A stretch of 64,000 bases of DNA from Mixta theicola (GTDB taxonomy: Bacteria; Pseudomonadota; Gammaproteobacteria; Enterobacterales; Enterobacteriaceae): assembly GCF_002895925.1 (NCBI RefSeq), contig NZ_NWUO01000004.1, forward strand, positions 1 through 64,000, given 5' to 3'. The first letter of the stretch is position 1; each line of letters opens with the position of its first letter. The notes under the pieces are model-generated. The model saw nothing but the letters and a program-made list of their open reading frames with translations. It was not told the DNA's origin and ran no database searches. Positions 44,629 through 54,214 of the stretch are shown in pieces. Made by a program: the position numbers and the translations under genes.

Positions 44629-45691
44629 ACGCGGCAGATCCCTGACGCAACGTATCAATATCGATAACAAAGCGGTATTTCACGTCGCTTTTCAGCATCC
44701 GCTCATAGGCTTCGTTAATCTGATTTATGGCGATCAGTTCAATATCGGAGGTGATATTGTGCTTGCCGCAGAAATCGAGCATCTCCTGAGTTTCGGCGAT
44801 GCCGCCAATCAGCGAACCGGATACGCTGCGACGTTTGAAAATCAGATCGAACACGTGCGGCGCCGGATGATCGTTTTCCGGTGCGCCAACCAGCGTCATA
44901 TTACCATCGCGCTTCAGCAGGTTGATAAACGGGTTGAGATCGTGCTGAGCCGCTACGGTATTCAGGATAAAGTCGAAGCTATTAACATGCTGCGCCATCT
45001 GCTGCGGATCTTTGGAGATCACTACTTCATCAGCGCCCAGACGTTTACCGTCTTCGATTTTCGAAGGGGAAGTGGTAAACAGCACCACATGCGCGCCCAT
45101 GGCATGCGCCAGCTTCACGCCCATATGACCCAGGCCGCCTAAGCCGACGATACCGACTTTTTTGCCCGGACCAACGTTCCAGTGGCGCAGCGGAGAATAA
45201 GTGGTAATGCCGGCACACAGCAGCGGCGCCACGCCTGCCGGATCGAGGTTTTCCGGGACGCGCAGAACGAAATCTTCATGTACCACAATGCTGGTGGAGT
45301 AGCCGCCGTAGGTCACTTCCTGCGTTTCACGATCCTGGCCGTTATAGGTGGGAACCATACCGCTTTCACAATACTGCTCCAGACCTTCCTGACAGCTGGG
45401 GCAGGTGCGGCAGGAGTCAACCATACAGCCAACGCCAACCAGATCGCCCACGCGATATTTTTGCGTATGGCCGCCTGTTGCGGTCACGCGTCCGACAATT
45501 TCATGACCCGGCACGACGGGATAAAGGGTGTTATGCCATTCATCGCGAGCCTGATGCAGGTCTGAGTGGCAAACGCCGCAGAATAACACTTCAATTTGTA
45601 CATCATGCGCGCGCAGTTCACGCGGCTTATAGTCAAAAGGCGCGAGCTTAGATTTCGCATCCTGGGCAGCATAAGCGTGCGTAATATTCAT
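44627..45691 (-). CDS. Zinc-dependent NADP(H) alcohol/aldehyde dehydrogenase, YahK-like
   Basis: A 354-residue zinc MDR enzyme of the cinnamyl-alcohol-dehydrogenase group, closest to E. coli YahK (349), which reduces a wide range of aldehydes with NADPH. Catalytic zinc ligands are Cys38 (CGVCHSDLH), His63 (PGHEIVG) and Cys159 (LLCAGITTYSP). The structural zinc is held by Cys94, Cys97, Cys100 and Cys108. The cofactor motif GIVGLGGLGHMG lies near residue 180. It is not present here in E. coli. The substrate is unknown; aldehyde detoxification is the family-level guess. Confidence 0.92.
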   Translation of the reverse strand: MNITHAYAAQDAKSKLAPFDYKPRELRAHDVQIEVLFCGVCHSDLHQARDEWHNTLYPVVPGHEIVGRVTATGGHTQKYRVGDLVGVGCMVDSCRTCPSCQEGLEQYCESGMVPTYNGQDRETQEVTYGGYSTSIVVHEDFVLRVPENLDPAGVAPLLCAGITTYSPLRHWNVGPGKKVGIVGLGGLGHMGVKLAHAMGAHVVLFTTSPSKIEDGKRLGADEVVISKDPQQMAQHVNSFDFILNTVAAQHDLNPFINLLKRDGNMTLVGAPENDHPAPHVFDLIFKRRSVSGSLIGGIAETQEMLDFCGKHNITSDIELIAINQINEAYERMLKSDVKYRFVIDIDTLRQGSAA

Positions 45692-45879
45692 GGTGTCTCC
45701 TGTTATCGAAGCCGTTGGTGAGCGTGAGGAAAAGCTTTCCGCTCCGGTTAAACCGGGCGCTCACACCTGAGTGCAAGCAAGAGCCAATAAGGATAACAGC
45801 GTGAGGAAGGGCAGCCAGACCTGAAAGTGTTTAAATCTTGCCTGATTCTGCTTAATCACAGGAGAAAAGGAAAAAAAAG

Positions 45880-46240
45880 ATGCCGGATCATGCGACGCCT
45901 GTACCTGCGGCGGCGTTTGAATGTGCGCATGCTAATCTGCTGGCAAAAAACGATCTGATTTCTGTTGCTGTGCGCTGGCCGGATAATAGCAATTTTAATA
46001 ATATACCACATTCAAAACGGACTGGTTCCGCGTGATTACGGATATAACGCGCCACAATGCACCAACCTATGAAATCGCCCGCGAACCGGATGTATAAAAA
46101 CAGCGGTTATTGGCTGGAAACAGGGCGCAGAACCGGGAAACAACAAAGGCGAGGCGCTCATTGATTTCTGGCGGAGCGTTACCCATCTTTCACGGGAGCG
46201 GGTACCTGTTAACCTCGTATCGAGGCGGTTTATATACGGG
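45880..46240 (+). pseudogene. Decayed coding stretch of unknown origin
   Basis: An ATG at 45880 with AGGAGAAAAGG upstream opens a 51-codon frame (MPDHATPVPAAAFECAHANL...). It stops at 46035, but protein-like sequence continues in other frames: ITDITRHNAPTYEIAREPDV to about 46097, then GWKQGAEPGNNKGEALIDFW and HLSRERVPVNLVSRRFIYGR to about 46237. This suggests one gene broken by at least two frameshifts. I do not recognise the family. It faces the toxin/immunity pair that follows, so it may be a relic of the same acquired segment. A short real gene of 51 codons is the alternative. Confidence 0.35.
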
Positions 46241-46250
46241 CGAAGATGAT

Positions 46251-46577
46251 TTAAACGGGCAGCGTGCGCAGCACCCGCTGCAGGAAGCTGCGCCACGTTT
46301 CGCCCCAGGGTTCCGGGTTGAACTGATTTTCTGCCAGCAGAACCATACGGACTTCAAGCTCTGTGTCATCTTCCGTTTTGAGCATCTCTGTGATTTCGTT
46401 TTTCAGGCAGCACACCCCATCATCCCCATTATAGAAACAATAACTTTCTATAACTTCTTCGATAGTTTCTCCAAACTCATCGCGATCTTGTCCGAAGAAA
46501 ATCTGTACCAGCATAATTATCGATTCATAATGTCGTCTTATTAACTTTTTTCTGAAATTATCTAGTAATGTTTTCAT
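46251..46577 (-). CDS. Putative immunity protein for the RNase A-like toxin
   Basis: A 108-residue, strongly acidic protein (DEFGETIEEVIESYC, ITEMLKTEDDTELEV, ending WRSFLQRVLRTLPV). The start codon lies 4 nt after the stop of the toxin's second part, which is the usual toxin-immunity spacing and order. Its size and charge fit small cytoplasmic immunity proteins that cover an RNase active site, like CdiI proteins. I did not match it to a named family; the assignment rests mainly on position. It appears intact even though the toxin frame is broken. Confidence 0.65.
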   Translation of the reverse strand: MKTLLDNFRKKLIRRHYESIIMLVQIFFGQDRDEFGETIEEVIESYCFYNGDDGVCCLKNEITEMLKTEDDTELEVRMVLLAENQFNPEPWGETWRSFLQRVLRTLPV

Positions 46578-46581
46578 TTTA

Positions 46582-47399
46582 TTATTCTAAAAACGGATAG
46601 GCAGTTAATATATAATATGGTTTCCCTTGGTATTCTTTACTCACTAACATTATCTGTACGCGACTGACAGGCCACTTAATTTGGCTTCCCTGTCGGAACC
46701 CATAGCCTACTTGTGTGCCAGCATCCCATATCAACCGTAACGCTTTTTACTGAGGCTGGTATTCGCCCAGTGAATAATTTTAAGTCGGTTGGCTCGCAGC
46801 CCGGCGCTGATAAACCTTTCAGCCTGTTCCACGCTATAGAACGATGTTGCAGCCGGTAGGCCCGGACTTTGTGCCAGGCGCGCCAGCAGTTCTTCATCGG
46901 TTTTCGCAATATGCTTTCCGATGGTATGTCCGCCGATTTTCCTTATCCCTTCATGCTCCGCCAGTTTCAGCGTGCCCGCCCGGACATATTTTACCCGCGA
47001 TAAGCCCCATGCTACGCCAGCTGCTGAGGGAACGGCAACTTCAACGGTCAGCCCGATTTTCCACGCGGTATCTTCACTGGTGCCGAATTGCCTGGCGAGC
47101 GCGGCGGCGGTCTGAAACGTTGCGGTACGGGTGTCCCGGCCGGTCAGTATTCTGTCGGCTGCAGCATGAATACTGTCCAGACTGTGCGCGCCGGTGGCGA
47201 CACAGGCCGCCTTGGTCAGCATGGTGGGTTCGGGTACCAGGCATAAGGCGGTAGCGCCCATCAGCTCTACCGTCCCCAGGACTAATTCAAGTCCGCCCAG
47301 CAGGCGATTGCTGAGCATTTCCGCTTCAGTAACGTTGTGGCGGGATAAAACGGCGGCGAGTTCGACAGGGCTTAAAGCAATGTTTAATCCATCCTCCAT
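46582..47399 (-). pseudogene. RNase A-like (CdiA-CT type) toxin, frameshifted
   Basis: The frame starting at ATG 47399 (GGAAG 7 nt upstream) codes 222 residues and stops after NTSLSKKRYG. A shift of one base in the A-run at about 46742-46746 continues the protein as ALRLIWDAGTQVGYGF to QGKPYYILTAYPFLE, ending at 46582. Restoring one A (A5 to A6) gives 272 residues. The C-terminal 120 residues match the bacterial RNase A-fold toxin domain of CdiA proteins: GGHTIGKHIAKTDEELLARL holds His163 and Arg174, and TAYP holds the Thr and Tyr of the active site, as I recall for CdiA-CT of Y. kristensenii. The break separates these two halves. The N-terminal 150 residues are Ala-rich and unknown to me. 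Confidence 0.75.
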
Positions 47400-47549
47400 A
47401 ACAACAATCTTCCAGTATTAAGTGGCCTTAATATGCTACCTGAAATCGGAACGAGTTGTATAAAAAAAGCGAAATCAATAAAAGGCAGGGAATAATTAAA
47501 ACAGACTCAGCAATCATTCAGTTAAAACGGGGCGGCTAATTGCAGGCAT

Positions 47550-47570
47550 AAAAAAGCCCCGCCGGCGGAG
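47550..47570 (-). terminator. Likely terminator of uvrA
   Basis: On the minus strand a short GC-rich stem (CTCCG with CGGGG, loop CCGG) is followed by CTTTTTT, about 50 nt beyond the uvrA stop. The stem is only 5 bp with one wobble, so support is moderate. Confidence 0.5.
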
Positions 47571-47618
47571 AACTGGCAGAGCTATGAGGCAGGCCGGTGG
47601 ATAACCCTGGCCGAAGCA

Positions 47619-50450
47619 CTACTTTTGCGTTAACAGCGGCTTCAGGAAGCGAGCAGTATGTGATTCTGCGCATTTGGCGACGGTTTCTGGCGTACCGGCC
47701 ACCAGAATCTGGCCGCCGCCGCTGCCGCCTTCCGGGCCGAGATCGACAATCCAGTCAGCGGTTTTCACCACGTCGAGGTTATGTTCAATCACCACAATGG
47801 TATTGCCCTGATCGCGTAACTGATGCAGCACCGTCAGCAGCAGCTGAATATCGGCAAAGTGCAGGCCGGTGGTCGGCTCATCAAGAATATAGAGTGTCTG
47901 ACCGGTGCCACGCTTCGACAGCTCACGCGCCAGCTTCACGCGCTGCGCCTCGCCGCCCGACAGCGTGGTCGCGGACTGACCCAGTCGAATATAAGAGAGA
48001 CCCACGTCCATCAGCGTTTGCAGCTTACGCGCCAGCGCGGGCACGGCATCAAAGAACTCACGCGCCTCTTCGATGGTCATATCCAACACTTCGTGAATGC
48101 TTTTGCCTTTATATTTAATCTCCAGCGTTTCACGGTTATAGCGCTTGCCTTTACACTGATCGCACGGCACGTAAATATCCGGCAGGAAGTGCATCTCTAC
48201 GCGCAGTACGCCGTCGCCCTGACAGGCTTCACAGCGCCCGCCGCGCACGTTGAAGCTGAAGCGGCCCGGATTATATCCGCGTGAACGCGATTCCGGCACG
48301 CCAGCAAACAGCTCACGAATCGGCGTAAAAATGCCGGTGTAGGTGGCTGGGTTTGAGCGCGGCGTACGGCCAATCGGGCTTTGATCGATGTCGATAACCT
48401 TATCGAAATTCTCCATCCCGGTTATTTCGCGATAAGGCGCCGGTTCGGCAATGGTCGCCCCGTTCAGCTGACGCTGAGCGATGGGGAACAGCGTATCGTT
48501 AATTAGCGTCGATTTACCTGAGCCGGAAACGCCGGTGATGCAGGTAAACAGCCCAACCGGCAGCGTTAGCGTGACATCTTTTAGGTTATTACCCCGTGCG
48601 CCGCTCAGTTTCAGCACCTTGCCTGGATCGGCAGGCACGCGCTGCTCCGGCACGGCGATTTTCCGCTTGCCGCTCAGATACTGGCCGGTCAGCGACTCTT
48701 CAACCTGCATAATCTCTTCAGCGGTGCCTTCCGCCACCACCTGGCCGCCGTGAACGCCTGCGCCTGGCCCAATATCGATAATATGATCGGCGGCGCGAAT
48801 GGCATCCTCATCGTGCTCAACCACGATAACCGTATTGCCCAGGTTGCGCAGATGAATCAGCGTTTCCAGCAGGCGCTCATTATCGCGCTGATGCAGGCCG
48901 ATAGAGGGTTCATCCAGCACATACATTACGCCGACCAGCCCAGCGCCGATCTGGCTGGCCAGACGAATACGCTGCGCCTCGCCGCCGGAGAGCGTTTCCG
49001 CCGAGCGCGACATAGAAAGATAGTTCAGGCCGACGTTCACCAGGAAGCTCAGGCGGTCGCCGATCTCTTTCAGCACTTTTTCGGCGATTTTTGCGCGCTG
49101 GCCGCTCAGCTTCAGGTTGCGGAAAAAATCCATCGCATGGCCGATGCTCATATCTGAAATCGTCGGCAGCGTGGTGTCTTCTACATAAACGTGGCGCGCT
49201 TCACGGCGCAAACGCGTGCCTTCACAGGTGGCGCAGGCGCGGTTGCTGATAAATTTTGCCAGGTCTTCACGTACCGCGCTGGACTCCGTCTCTTTATAGC
49301 GACGTTCCATATTGTGCAGCACGCCTTCAAACGGATGACGGCGTACCGACGTATCGCCGCGATCGTTAATATATTTAAATTCGATGCTTTCTTTGCCGGA
49401 TCCATACAGGATCACCTGCTGCGCTTTCTCGCTCAGGCTGTTAAACGGCGCTTCAACATCGAACTTTAGATGTTCCGCCAATGAACGGAGCATCTGGAAA
49501 TAATAGAAATTACGGCGATCCCAGCCGCGGATCGCGCCGCCGGCCAGCGACAGCTCCGCATTTTGCACCACGCGATCGGGATCGAAATATTGCTGTACGC
49601 CGAGGCCGTCGCAGGTCGGGCAGGCGCCTGCCGGGTTGTTAAACGAGAACAGACGCGGTTCCAGCTCGCTCATGCTGTAGCCGCAAATCGGGCAGGCGAA
49701 GTTGGCGGAGAACAGCAGCTCATCCGCATCGGCGTCATCCATATCGGCCACGATCGCCGTACCGCCGGAAAGCTCCAGCGCGGTTTCAAACGATTCCGCC
49801 AGCCGCGTCGCCAGATCTTCACGTACTTTAAAGCGATCGATAACCACTTCAATCGTGTGTTTCTTTTGCAGTTCCAGCTTAGGCGGATCGGACAGATCGC
49901 AGACTTCGCCGTCAATACGGGCGCGGATATAACCCTGCGTCGCCAGGTTCTCCAGCGTTTTGGTGTGTTCGCCTTTACGATCTTTCACTACCGGCGCCAG
50001 CAGCATCAGGCGCGTGCCTTCCGGCTGGGCCAGCACGTTATCGACCATCTGGCTAACGGTTTGCGCCGCCAGCGTTACGCCGTGATCGGGACAGCGCGGC
50101 TCGCCGACGCGTGCAAACAGCAGGCGCAGGTAGTCGTGAATTTCGGTGATAGTGCCCACGGTCGATCGCGGGTTATGGGACGTTGATTTCTGCTCGATCG
50201 AAATAGCAGGCGACAGGCCTTCGATATGATCGACATCCGGTTTTTCCATCAGCGAAAGAAACTGACGCGCATAGGCAGAAAGTGATTCCACATAGCGGCG
50301 TTGTCCCTCGGCGTAGAGCGTATCGAACGCCAGCGAGGATTTACCGGAACCTGACAGGCCGGTGACAACGATCAGTTTGTCGCGAGGGATGATCAGGTTG
50401 ATGTTTTTCAGGTTGTGGGTGCGAGCACCCCGGACTTCAATCTTATCCAT
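47619..50450 (-). CDS. uvrA: Excinuclease ABC subunit A (UvrA)
   Basis: UvrA finds DNA damage and loads UvrB in nucleotide excision repair. It has 943 residues (E. coli 940). There are two ABC ATPase modules: Walker [10 protein letters not shown] near 31 and GVSGSGKST near 640, and signatures [16 protein letters not shown] near 488 and [16 protein letters not shown] near 828. Zinc modules are visible as CPICG...CPTC near 253-280 and CEACQGDGV...CDQCKG near 740-765. The UvrB-binding region [14 protein letters not shown] lies near 95. It is divergent from ssb across a shared LexA box. Confidence 0.98.
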   Translation of the reverse strand: MDKIEVRGARTHNLKNINLIIPRDKLIVVTGLSGSGKSSLAFDTLYAEGQRRYVESLSAYARQFLSLMEKPDVDHIEGLSPAISIEQKSTSHNPRSTVGTITEIHDYLRLLFARVGEPRCPDHGVTLAAQTVSQMVDNVLAQPEGTRLMLLAPVVKDRKGEHTKTLENLATQGYIRARIDGEVCDLSDPPKLELQKKHTIEVVIDRFKVREDLATRLAESFETALELSGGTAIVADMDDADADELLFSANFACPICGYSMSELEPRLFSFNNPAGACPTCDGLGVQQYFDPDRVVQNAELSLAGGAIRGWDRRNFYYFQMLRSLAEHLKFDVEAPFNSLSEKAQQVILYGSGKESIEFKYINDRGDTSVRRHPFEGVLHNMERRYKETESSAVREDLAKFISNRACATCEGTRLRREARHVYVEDTTLPTISDMSIGHAMDFFRNLKLSGQRAKIAEKVLKEIGDRLSFLVNVGLNYLSMSRSAETLSGGEAQRIRLASQIGAGLVGVMYVLDEPSIGLHQRDNERLLETLIHLRNLGNTVIVVEHDEDAIRAADHIIDIGPGAGVHGGQVVAEGTAEEIMQVEESLTGQYLSGKRKIAVPEQRVPADPGKVLKLSGARGNNLKDVTLTLPVGLFTCITGVSGSGKSTLINDTLFPIAQRQLNGATIAEPAPYREITGMENFDKVIDIDQSPIGRTPRSNPATYTGIFTPIRELFAGVPESRSRGYNPGRFSFNVRGGRCEACQGDGVLRVEMHFLPDIYVPCDQCKGKRYNRETLEIKYKGKSIHEVLDMTIEEAREFFDAVPALARKLQTLMDVGLSYIRLGQSATTLSGGEAQRVKLARELSKRGTGQTLYILDEPTTGLHFADIQLLLTVLHQLRDQGNTIVVIEHNLDVVKTADWIVDLGPEGGSGGGQILVAGTPETVAKCAESHTARFLKPLLTQK

Positions 50451-50533
50451 TCACATTTCCCGGATTAGCGCAGACTCACCATGCCCGTAACGATACGGCA
50501 GGACTAAACAGGTCATTATGGCATAAAAAATAA

Positions 50534-50549
50534 CTGAATGTATATCCAG
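50534..50549. promoter_or_regulatory. LexA box between uvrA and ssb
   Basis: CTGAATGTATATCCAG fits CTG-N10-CAG and sits in the 224-nt divergent promoter region, 84 nt before uvrA and 126 nt before ssb. E. coli has one LexA box at the same junction, controlling uvrA strongly and ssb weakly. Confidence 0.88.
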
Positions 50550-50674
50550 TAGTCTGTTGCAACCCTGCAAAAAGATCTTCATGATTGGAAGCTTGCTCGG
50601 AAGTATGATCGGGCAGGCTAGCGTGCTAGAATTTACCGTTTAGACTAAATGAATACTCATCGGGAGACGCGAAC

Positions 50675-51211
50675 ATGGCCAGCAGAGGCGTTAACAAAGT
50701 GATTCTTGTCGGGAATCTGGGTCAGGATCCGGAAGTGCGTTATATGCCTAATGGTGGAGCCGTAGCGAATATTACGCTGGCTACCTCCGAAAGCTGGCGT
50801 GACAAGCAGACCGGAGAGACCAAAGAGAAAACGGAATGGCACCGTGTCGTGCTGTTCGGCAAACTGGCGGAAGTGGCGGGTGAATACCTGCGTAAAGGTT
50901 CTCAGGTTTATATCGAAGGTTCTCTGCAAACACGTAAATGGCAGGATCAGGGCGGCCAGGAACGTTACACTACGGAAGTGGTGGTTAACGTTGGCGGCAC
51001 CATGCAGATGCTGGGTGGCCGTCAGGGCGGCGGCGCAGGCGCGCCGGCAGGCGGCAACAGCAACAACAATAACGGCTGGGGCCAGCCGCAGCAGCCGCAG
51101 GGCGGCAGCCAGTTCAGCGGCGGCGGCCAGGCACCTTCCCGTCCGCAGCAGCAGAGCGCACCGGCTAATAACGAACCGCCGATGGATTTTGACGACGACA
51201 TTCCGTTCTAA
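50675..51211 (+). CDS. ssb: Single-stranded DNA-binding protein SSB
   Basis: SSB coats single-stranded DNA and recruits repair and replication proteins. It has 178 residues, the E. coli length. The OB-fold covers about 1-112 ([23 protein letters not shown]...[12 protein letters not shown]). A disordered Gly/Asn/Gln linker follows, and the acidic interaction tip MDFDDDIPF ends the protein. GGGAG lies 8 nt before the ATG. Confidence 0.98.
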   Translation: MASRGVNKVILVGNLGQDPEVRYMPNGGAVANITLATSESWRDKQTGETKEKTEWHRVVLFGKLAEVAGEYLRKGSQVYIEGSLQTRKWQDQGGQERYTTEVVVNVGGTMQMLGGRQGGGAGAPAGGNSNNNNGWGQPQQPQGGSQFSGGGQAPSRPQQQSAPANNEPPMDFDDDIPF

Positions 51212-51247
51212 ATTTGTCCTGACCGTTTGCTGTTAACGGTGACGTTA

Positions 51248-51270
51248 AACCCCGCTAAGGCGGGGTTTTT
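51248..51270 (+). terminator. Rho-independent terminator after ssb
   Basis: A perfect 8-bp stem, AACCCCGC and GCGGGGTT, with a TAAG loop is followed by a T-run, 36 nt after the ssb stop. Confidence 0.95.
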
Positions 51271-51456
51271 TATGGCTGATAATGGGTGGAACGCAAGTTA
51301 ATGCCTGCGTTAGCTTTTAATCCACGTTGGCCGTTATCAGGCGATTAAAACATGCCCTTAATCGATTAGAATTATCTACTCCGGCTATTTTTAACAGCTT
51401 TTTAAAAAAAACCGGGCTTTGCCGGGCTAAAAAATTATTGAAGCTCGCCGTTTCGG

Positions 51457-51982
51457 TTATTTGCTCACCGTTAAACCAGCAGCAAATATTAAATTATTCA
51501 AGCTGGCAATTTTTTGATTCACCGCTGCGCTACCATTCAGCCGTCTGATATTAACGTCCATTAGAACACCGGACGGCTGGGCTACCGTTGCATAAATAGC
51601 CGCGCGAATTTTTAACCTTGCTACAAGCTGAGCCAGCGTTTTGTCGCTGCCGGGCTTGGGTTTACCGCTTAGCTCACTGCAGCATACACAATAACTATAA
51701 TCAGAGTTCCCCTCGTTTTTATATTTTTCCGACAGCTTATTAAGATTTAAATAAAAGGGCGGATGGATAATGGCGAAATCGTCGATTCGCGTCGTTGCAC
51801 CGTAGTTTACCGTTACACGCTGTGAAGAACTATTTACCTTCGTAATAATGGCGTTAGGATGATAGCTACACAGGCGCTGACGAGGTTGCATCCCAAAAAG
51901 CATAATCCCACCATTTGTCAGCATTAATATTGGCGCTGGCTAATAACTTTTTTATCTTCCCGGAGTACCGCGCTATTTTCAT
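51457..51982 (-). pseudogene. Orphan gene of unknown function, frameshifted in a T-run
   Basis: The frame from ATG 51982 reads MKIARYSGKIKKLLASANIN then ADKWWDYAF, and stops soon after. The protein-like sequence resumes one base over, as GMQPRQRLCSYHPNAIITK, and runs to 51457 with the ending LIFAAGLTVSK. Removing one T from the run coded at about 51893-51897 fuses the parts to 174 residues. The stretch has four Cys and about average composition, with no motif I recognise. Its ATG overlaps the stop (ATGA) of an upstream open frame of 74 codons (51979-52203) that lacks a normal start, so it may be the tail of a longer decayed operon. Confidence 0.45.
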
Positions 51983-52726
51983 ATTATCAGGATTTTTTTG
52001 CCCACTATTAAAGCAAAGCGGGCAGCAGAAACCATTATTCGCTTCAAACCGATTGATAATTTTTGGTCGCCTCTAATTAACCGGCAGATTTTTACTTCGT
52101 TAAGCGAGGCGTTGATTGCTCCTTTAATCTTCGGCTGGATTTTGAGTAATAACTTGCCAGCGGATAACGCCGTCAGGATAAAATTTAGAAACTTCGGGCA
52201 CCGTCAGTTTGAGCTTTTTCTTAACTCTGGCTATCTTTACCTGTAATCCTCACACCGCCTGCGCCTCGCGGATAAGATTAGGCTCTACCGGTATCTGAGG
52301 GCATATTTTGCATTGCAGTATCGGTGAATTTGACCATTCTGCCAGTGAAAAATTGGCCAGGCGTTTTATTTCAGTATGCGACAAATTAGCAGTATGGCGC
52401 TGTTCAAAAATGTTAACGATATATTCTATCACGCAGGCGTTAAGCAGCAGACTAGCCCGGCTAACGGTGGCCGGATGAAATTTCAGGCCCGCGTGGTTTC
52501 CTACGTCAATAAGGTCAACCTCAAATTTGCAGTGGCGCAACCGGTACTGGCAGCGCAGCTGGCGAAATTCGTTGCGGCGATTCTGTAAGGCAGCAGGGCG
52601 GCTCTTCTTTACCGGCCTTTGTCTGGCAAAAAGCAGGCATAAATGTGACCGGTAACGCATCCGTTCGCTTTTTGTTTACATAAGATTAACAATCTTGAAC
52701 TGAATTGACATAAGCGGGGGAGCGAT
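51983..52726. other. Stretch without an intact gene between the orphan gene and the sugar symporter
   Basis: Several short open frames lie on both strands, none with a good start and ribosome site. On the minus strand 51979-52203 is open for 74 codons (for example AINASLNEVKICRLIRGD) and is coupled to the orphan gene below. On the plus strand, 52376-52588 (ending AQLAKFVAAIL) and the next frame ending AGINVTGNASVRFLFT near 52680 look protein-like and weakly recall the C-terminal strands of pilus subunits. This is probably eroded foreign DNA. The symporter's promoter and its ribosome site GGGGGAG (about 52716-52722) lie at the right end. Confidence 0.4.
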
Positions 52727-54115
52727 ATGAACACATCAGGTAAAACAAACAGTACGCACCAGCACTATATCTGGTTCGTTGGTTTTATGGCGGCGCTATG
52801 CGGCCTGCTGTTTGGGCTGGATATTGGCGTAATTGCCGGCGCCTTGCCTTTTTTATCAAAGGAGCTGCAGATCGCCAGCCATCAGCAGGAATGGGTGGTC
52901 AGCTCAATGATGTTTGGCGCGGCGATTGGGGCAATGGGTGCGGGCTGGATGTCTTCCCGTCTTGGCCGTAAAAAATCGATGCTGGCCGGCGCGCTGCTTT
53001 TTGTGATCGGTTCGCTGTGGTCGGCGCTGTCACAAAGCGTTGAATCGCTGATTTTTGCCCGCGTATTGCTGGGGCTGGCGGTCGGCGTGGCGTCCTATAC
53101 CGCGCCGCTTTATCTGGCGGAAATCGCGCCGCAGCGCATTCGCGGCTCGATGATCTCGCTCTATCAGCTGATGCTCACCACCGGCATCCTGGTCGCCTAT
53201 CTTTCGGATACCGCGTTGAGCTATAGCGGCTCCTGGCGCTGGATGCTGGGCATTATTGCCATTCCGGCGCTGATTTTACTGATCGGCGTACTGTTTTTAC
53301 CGAACAGTCCGCGCTGGCTGGCTGCGCATGGCCGCTTTAACGAAGCGCGAGCCGTGCTGGATAAACTACGCAGCACCAGCGAGCAGGCTAAAAAAGAGCT
53401 GGATGAAATTCGCGATAGCCTGAAGGTGAAACAGAGCGGCTGGCATCTGTTTAAGGAAAACGCCCAGTTTCGACGTGCCGTCGGGCTGGGGATCCTGCTG
53501 CAGGTGATGCAGCAGTTTACCGGTATTAACGTCATTATGTATTACGCCCCGAAAATTTTTGGCATTGCTGGTTTTTCCAGCAGCAGCGACCAAATGTGGG
53601 GAACGGTGATTGTCGGCCTGGTCAATATGCTTTCCACGCTGCTGGCTTTTGTGCTGGTGGATCGCTGGGGACGTAAACCAATGCTGAAAACCAGCTTTTT
53701 AGTGATGGCGGTGGGAATGGGCGTGCTGGGCACGCTGCTGCATCTGGGTATTAATAACGATATGCAGAAATACTTTGCCGTGCTGATGCTGCTGATATTT
53801 ATCGTTGGCTTTGCAATGGCCGCCGGGCCGGTAGTCTGGCTGCTTTGCTCGGAAATCCAACCGCTGAAAGGACGCGACTTTGGTATTACCGTCTCCACGA
53901 CCACTAACTGGGTGGCGAATATGATCGTCGGTGCCACCTTCCTGACCATGCTGGAGTCGTTAGGCAACGCGAATACGTTCTGGATTTACGGCGCGCTTAA
54001 TCTGGCCTTTATTCTTATTACCATCATGGTGGTGCCGGAAACCAAAGGCGTCACGCTGGAACATATTGAACATAACCTGATGCACGGCAAGCCGCTGCGT
54101 GAGCTGGGTTCCTGA
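52727..54115 (+). CDS. galP: Sugar:proton symporter, GalP family
   Basis: A 462-residue, 12-helix MFS sugar porter very close to E. coli GalP (464) along its whole length. Hallmarks are [17 protein letters not shown] near residue 25, [11 protein letters not shown] near 85, the PETKG motif near 440, [13 protein letters not shown] near 138, and [17 protein letters not shown] near 262 with the sugar-contacting QQ. It probably imports galactose or related hexoses or pentoses with protons. In E. coli galP is elsewhere, next to metK; here it stands beside melAB and may take up the galactose and glucose released from melibiose. The symbol is by similarity; an AraE-like paralogue cannot be excluded. 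Confidence 0.85.
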   Translation: MNTSGKTNSTHQHYIWFVGFMAALCGLLFGLDIGVIAGALPFLSKELQIASHQQEWVVSSMMFGAAIGAMGAGWMSSRLGRKKSMLAGALLFVIGSLWSALSQSVESLIFARVLLGLAVGVASYTAPLYLAEIAPQRIRGSMISLYQLMLTTGILVAYLSDTALSYSGSWRWMLGIIAIPALILLIGVLFLPNSPRWLAAHGRFNEARAVLDKLRSTSEQAKKELDEIRDSLKVKQSGWHLFKENAQFRRAVGLGILLQVMQQFTGINVIMYYAPKIFGIAGFSSSSDQMWGTVIVGLVNMLSTLLAFVLVDRWGRKPMLKTSFLVMAVGMGVLGTLLHLGINNDMQKYFAVLMLLIFIVGFAMAAGPVVWLLCSEIQPLKGRDFGITVSTTTNWVANMIVGATFLTMLESLGNANTFWIYGALNLAFILITIMVVPETKGVTLEHIEHNLMHGKPLRELGS

Positions 54116-54164
54116 GATAGCGAGGATGATAGCTCTATCGTAAACGGACCCTGAGGGGAGAGAT

Positions 54165-54202
54165 AAAAAATGCCGGGCCGCCGCAAACAGGGCAGGCCCG
54201 GC
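54165..54202 (-). terminator. Terminator of the melAB operon
   Basis: An 8-bp stem, GCCGGGCC and GGCCCGGC, is preceded on the plus strand by six A, giving a T-tail for the minus-strand mel transcript. It lies between the convergent ends of the symporter gene and melB. Confidence 0.8.
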
Positions 54203-54214
54203 GGGAGAGGGGCG

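Noticed and set aside
46036-46296. A minus-strand 86-codon open frame before the immunity gene's end
   Set aside because: Composition is shadow-like and it overlaps the end of the better supported 108-residue immunity gene.
46736-46750. Programmed -1 frameshifting as the explanation for the toxin break
   Set aside because: The run is T-AAA-AAG rather than the efficient A-AAA-AAG, so the P-site tRNA would pair poorly after slipping. It remains possible at low level but a lost base is simpler.
50657-50929. A minus-strand 90-codon open frame across the start of ssb
   Set aside because: It is antisense to the conserved OB-fold of ssb.
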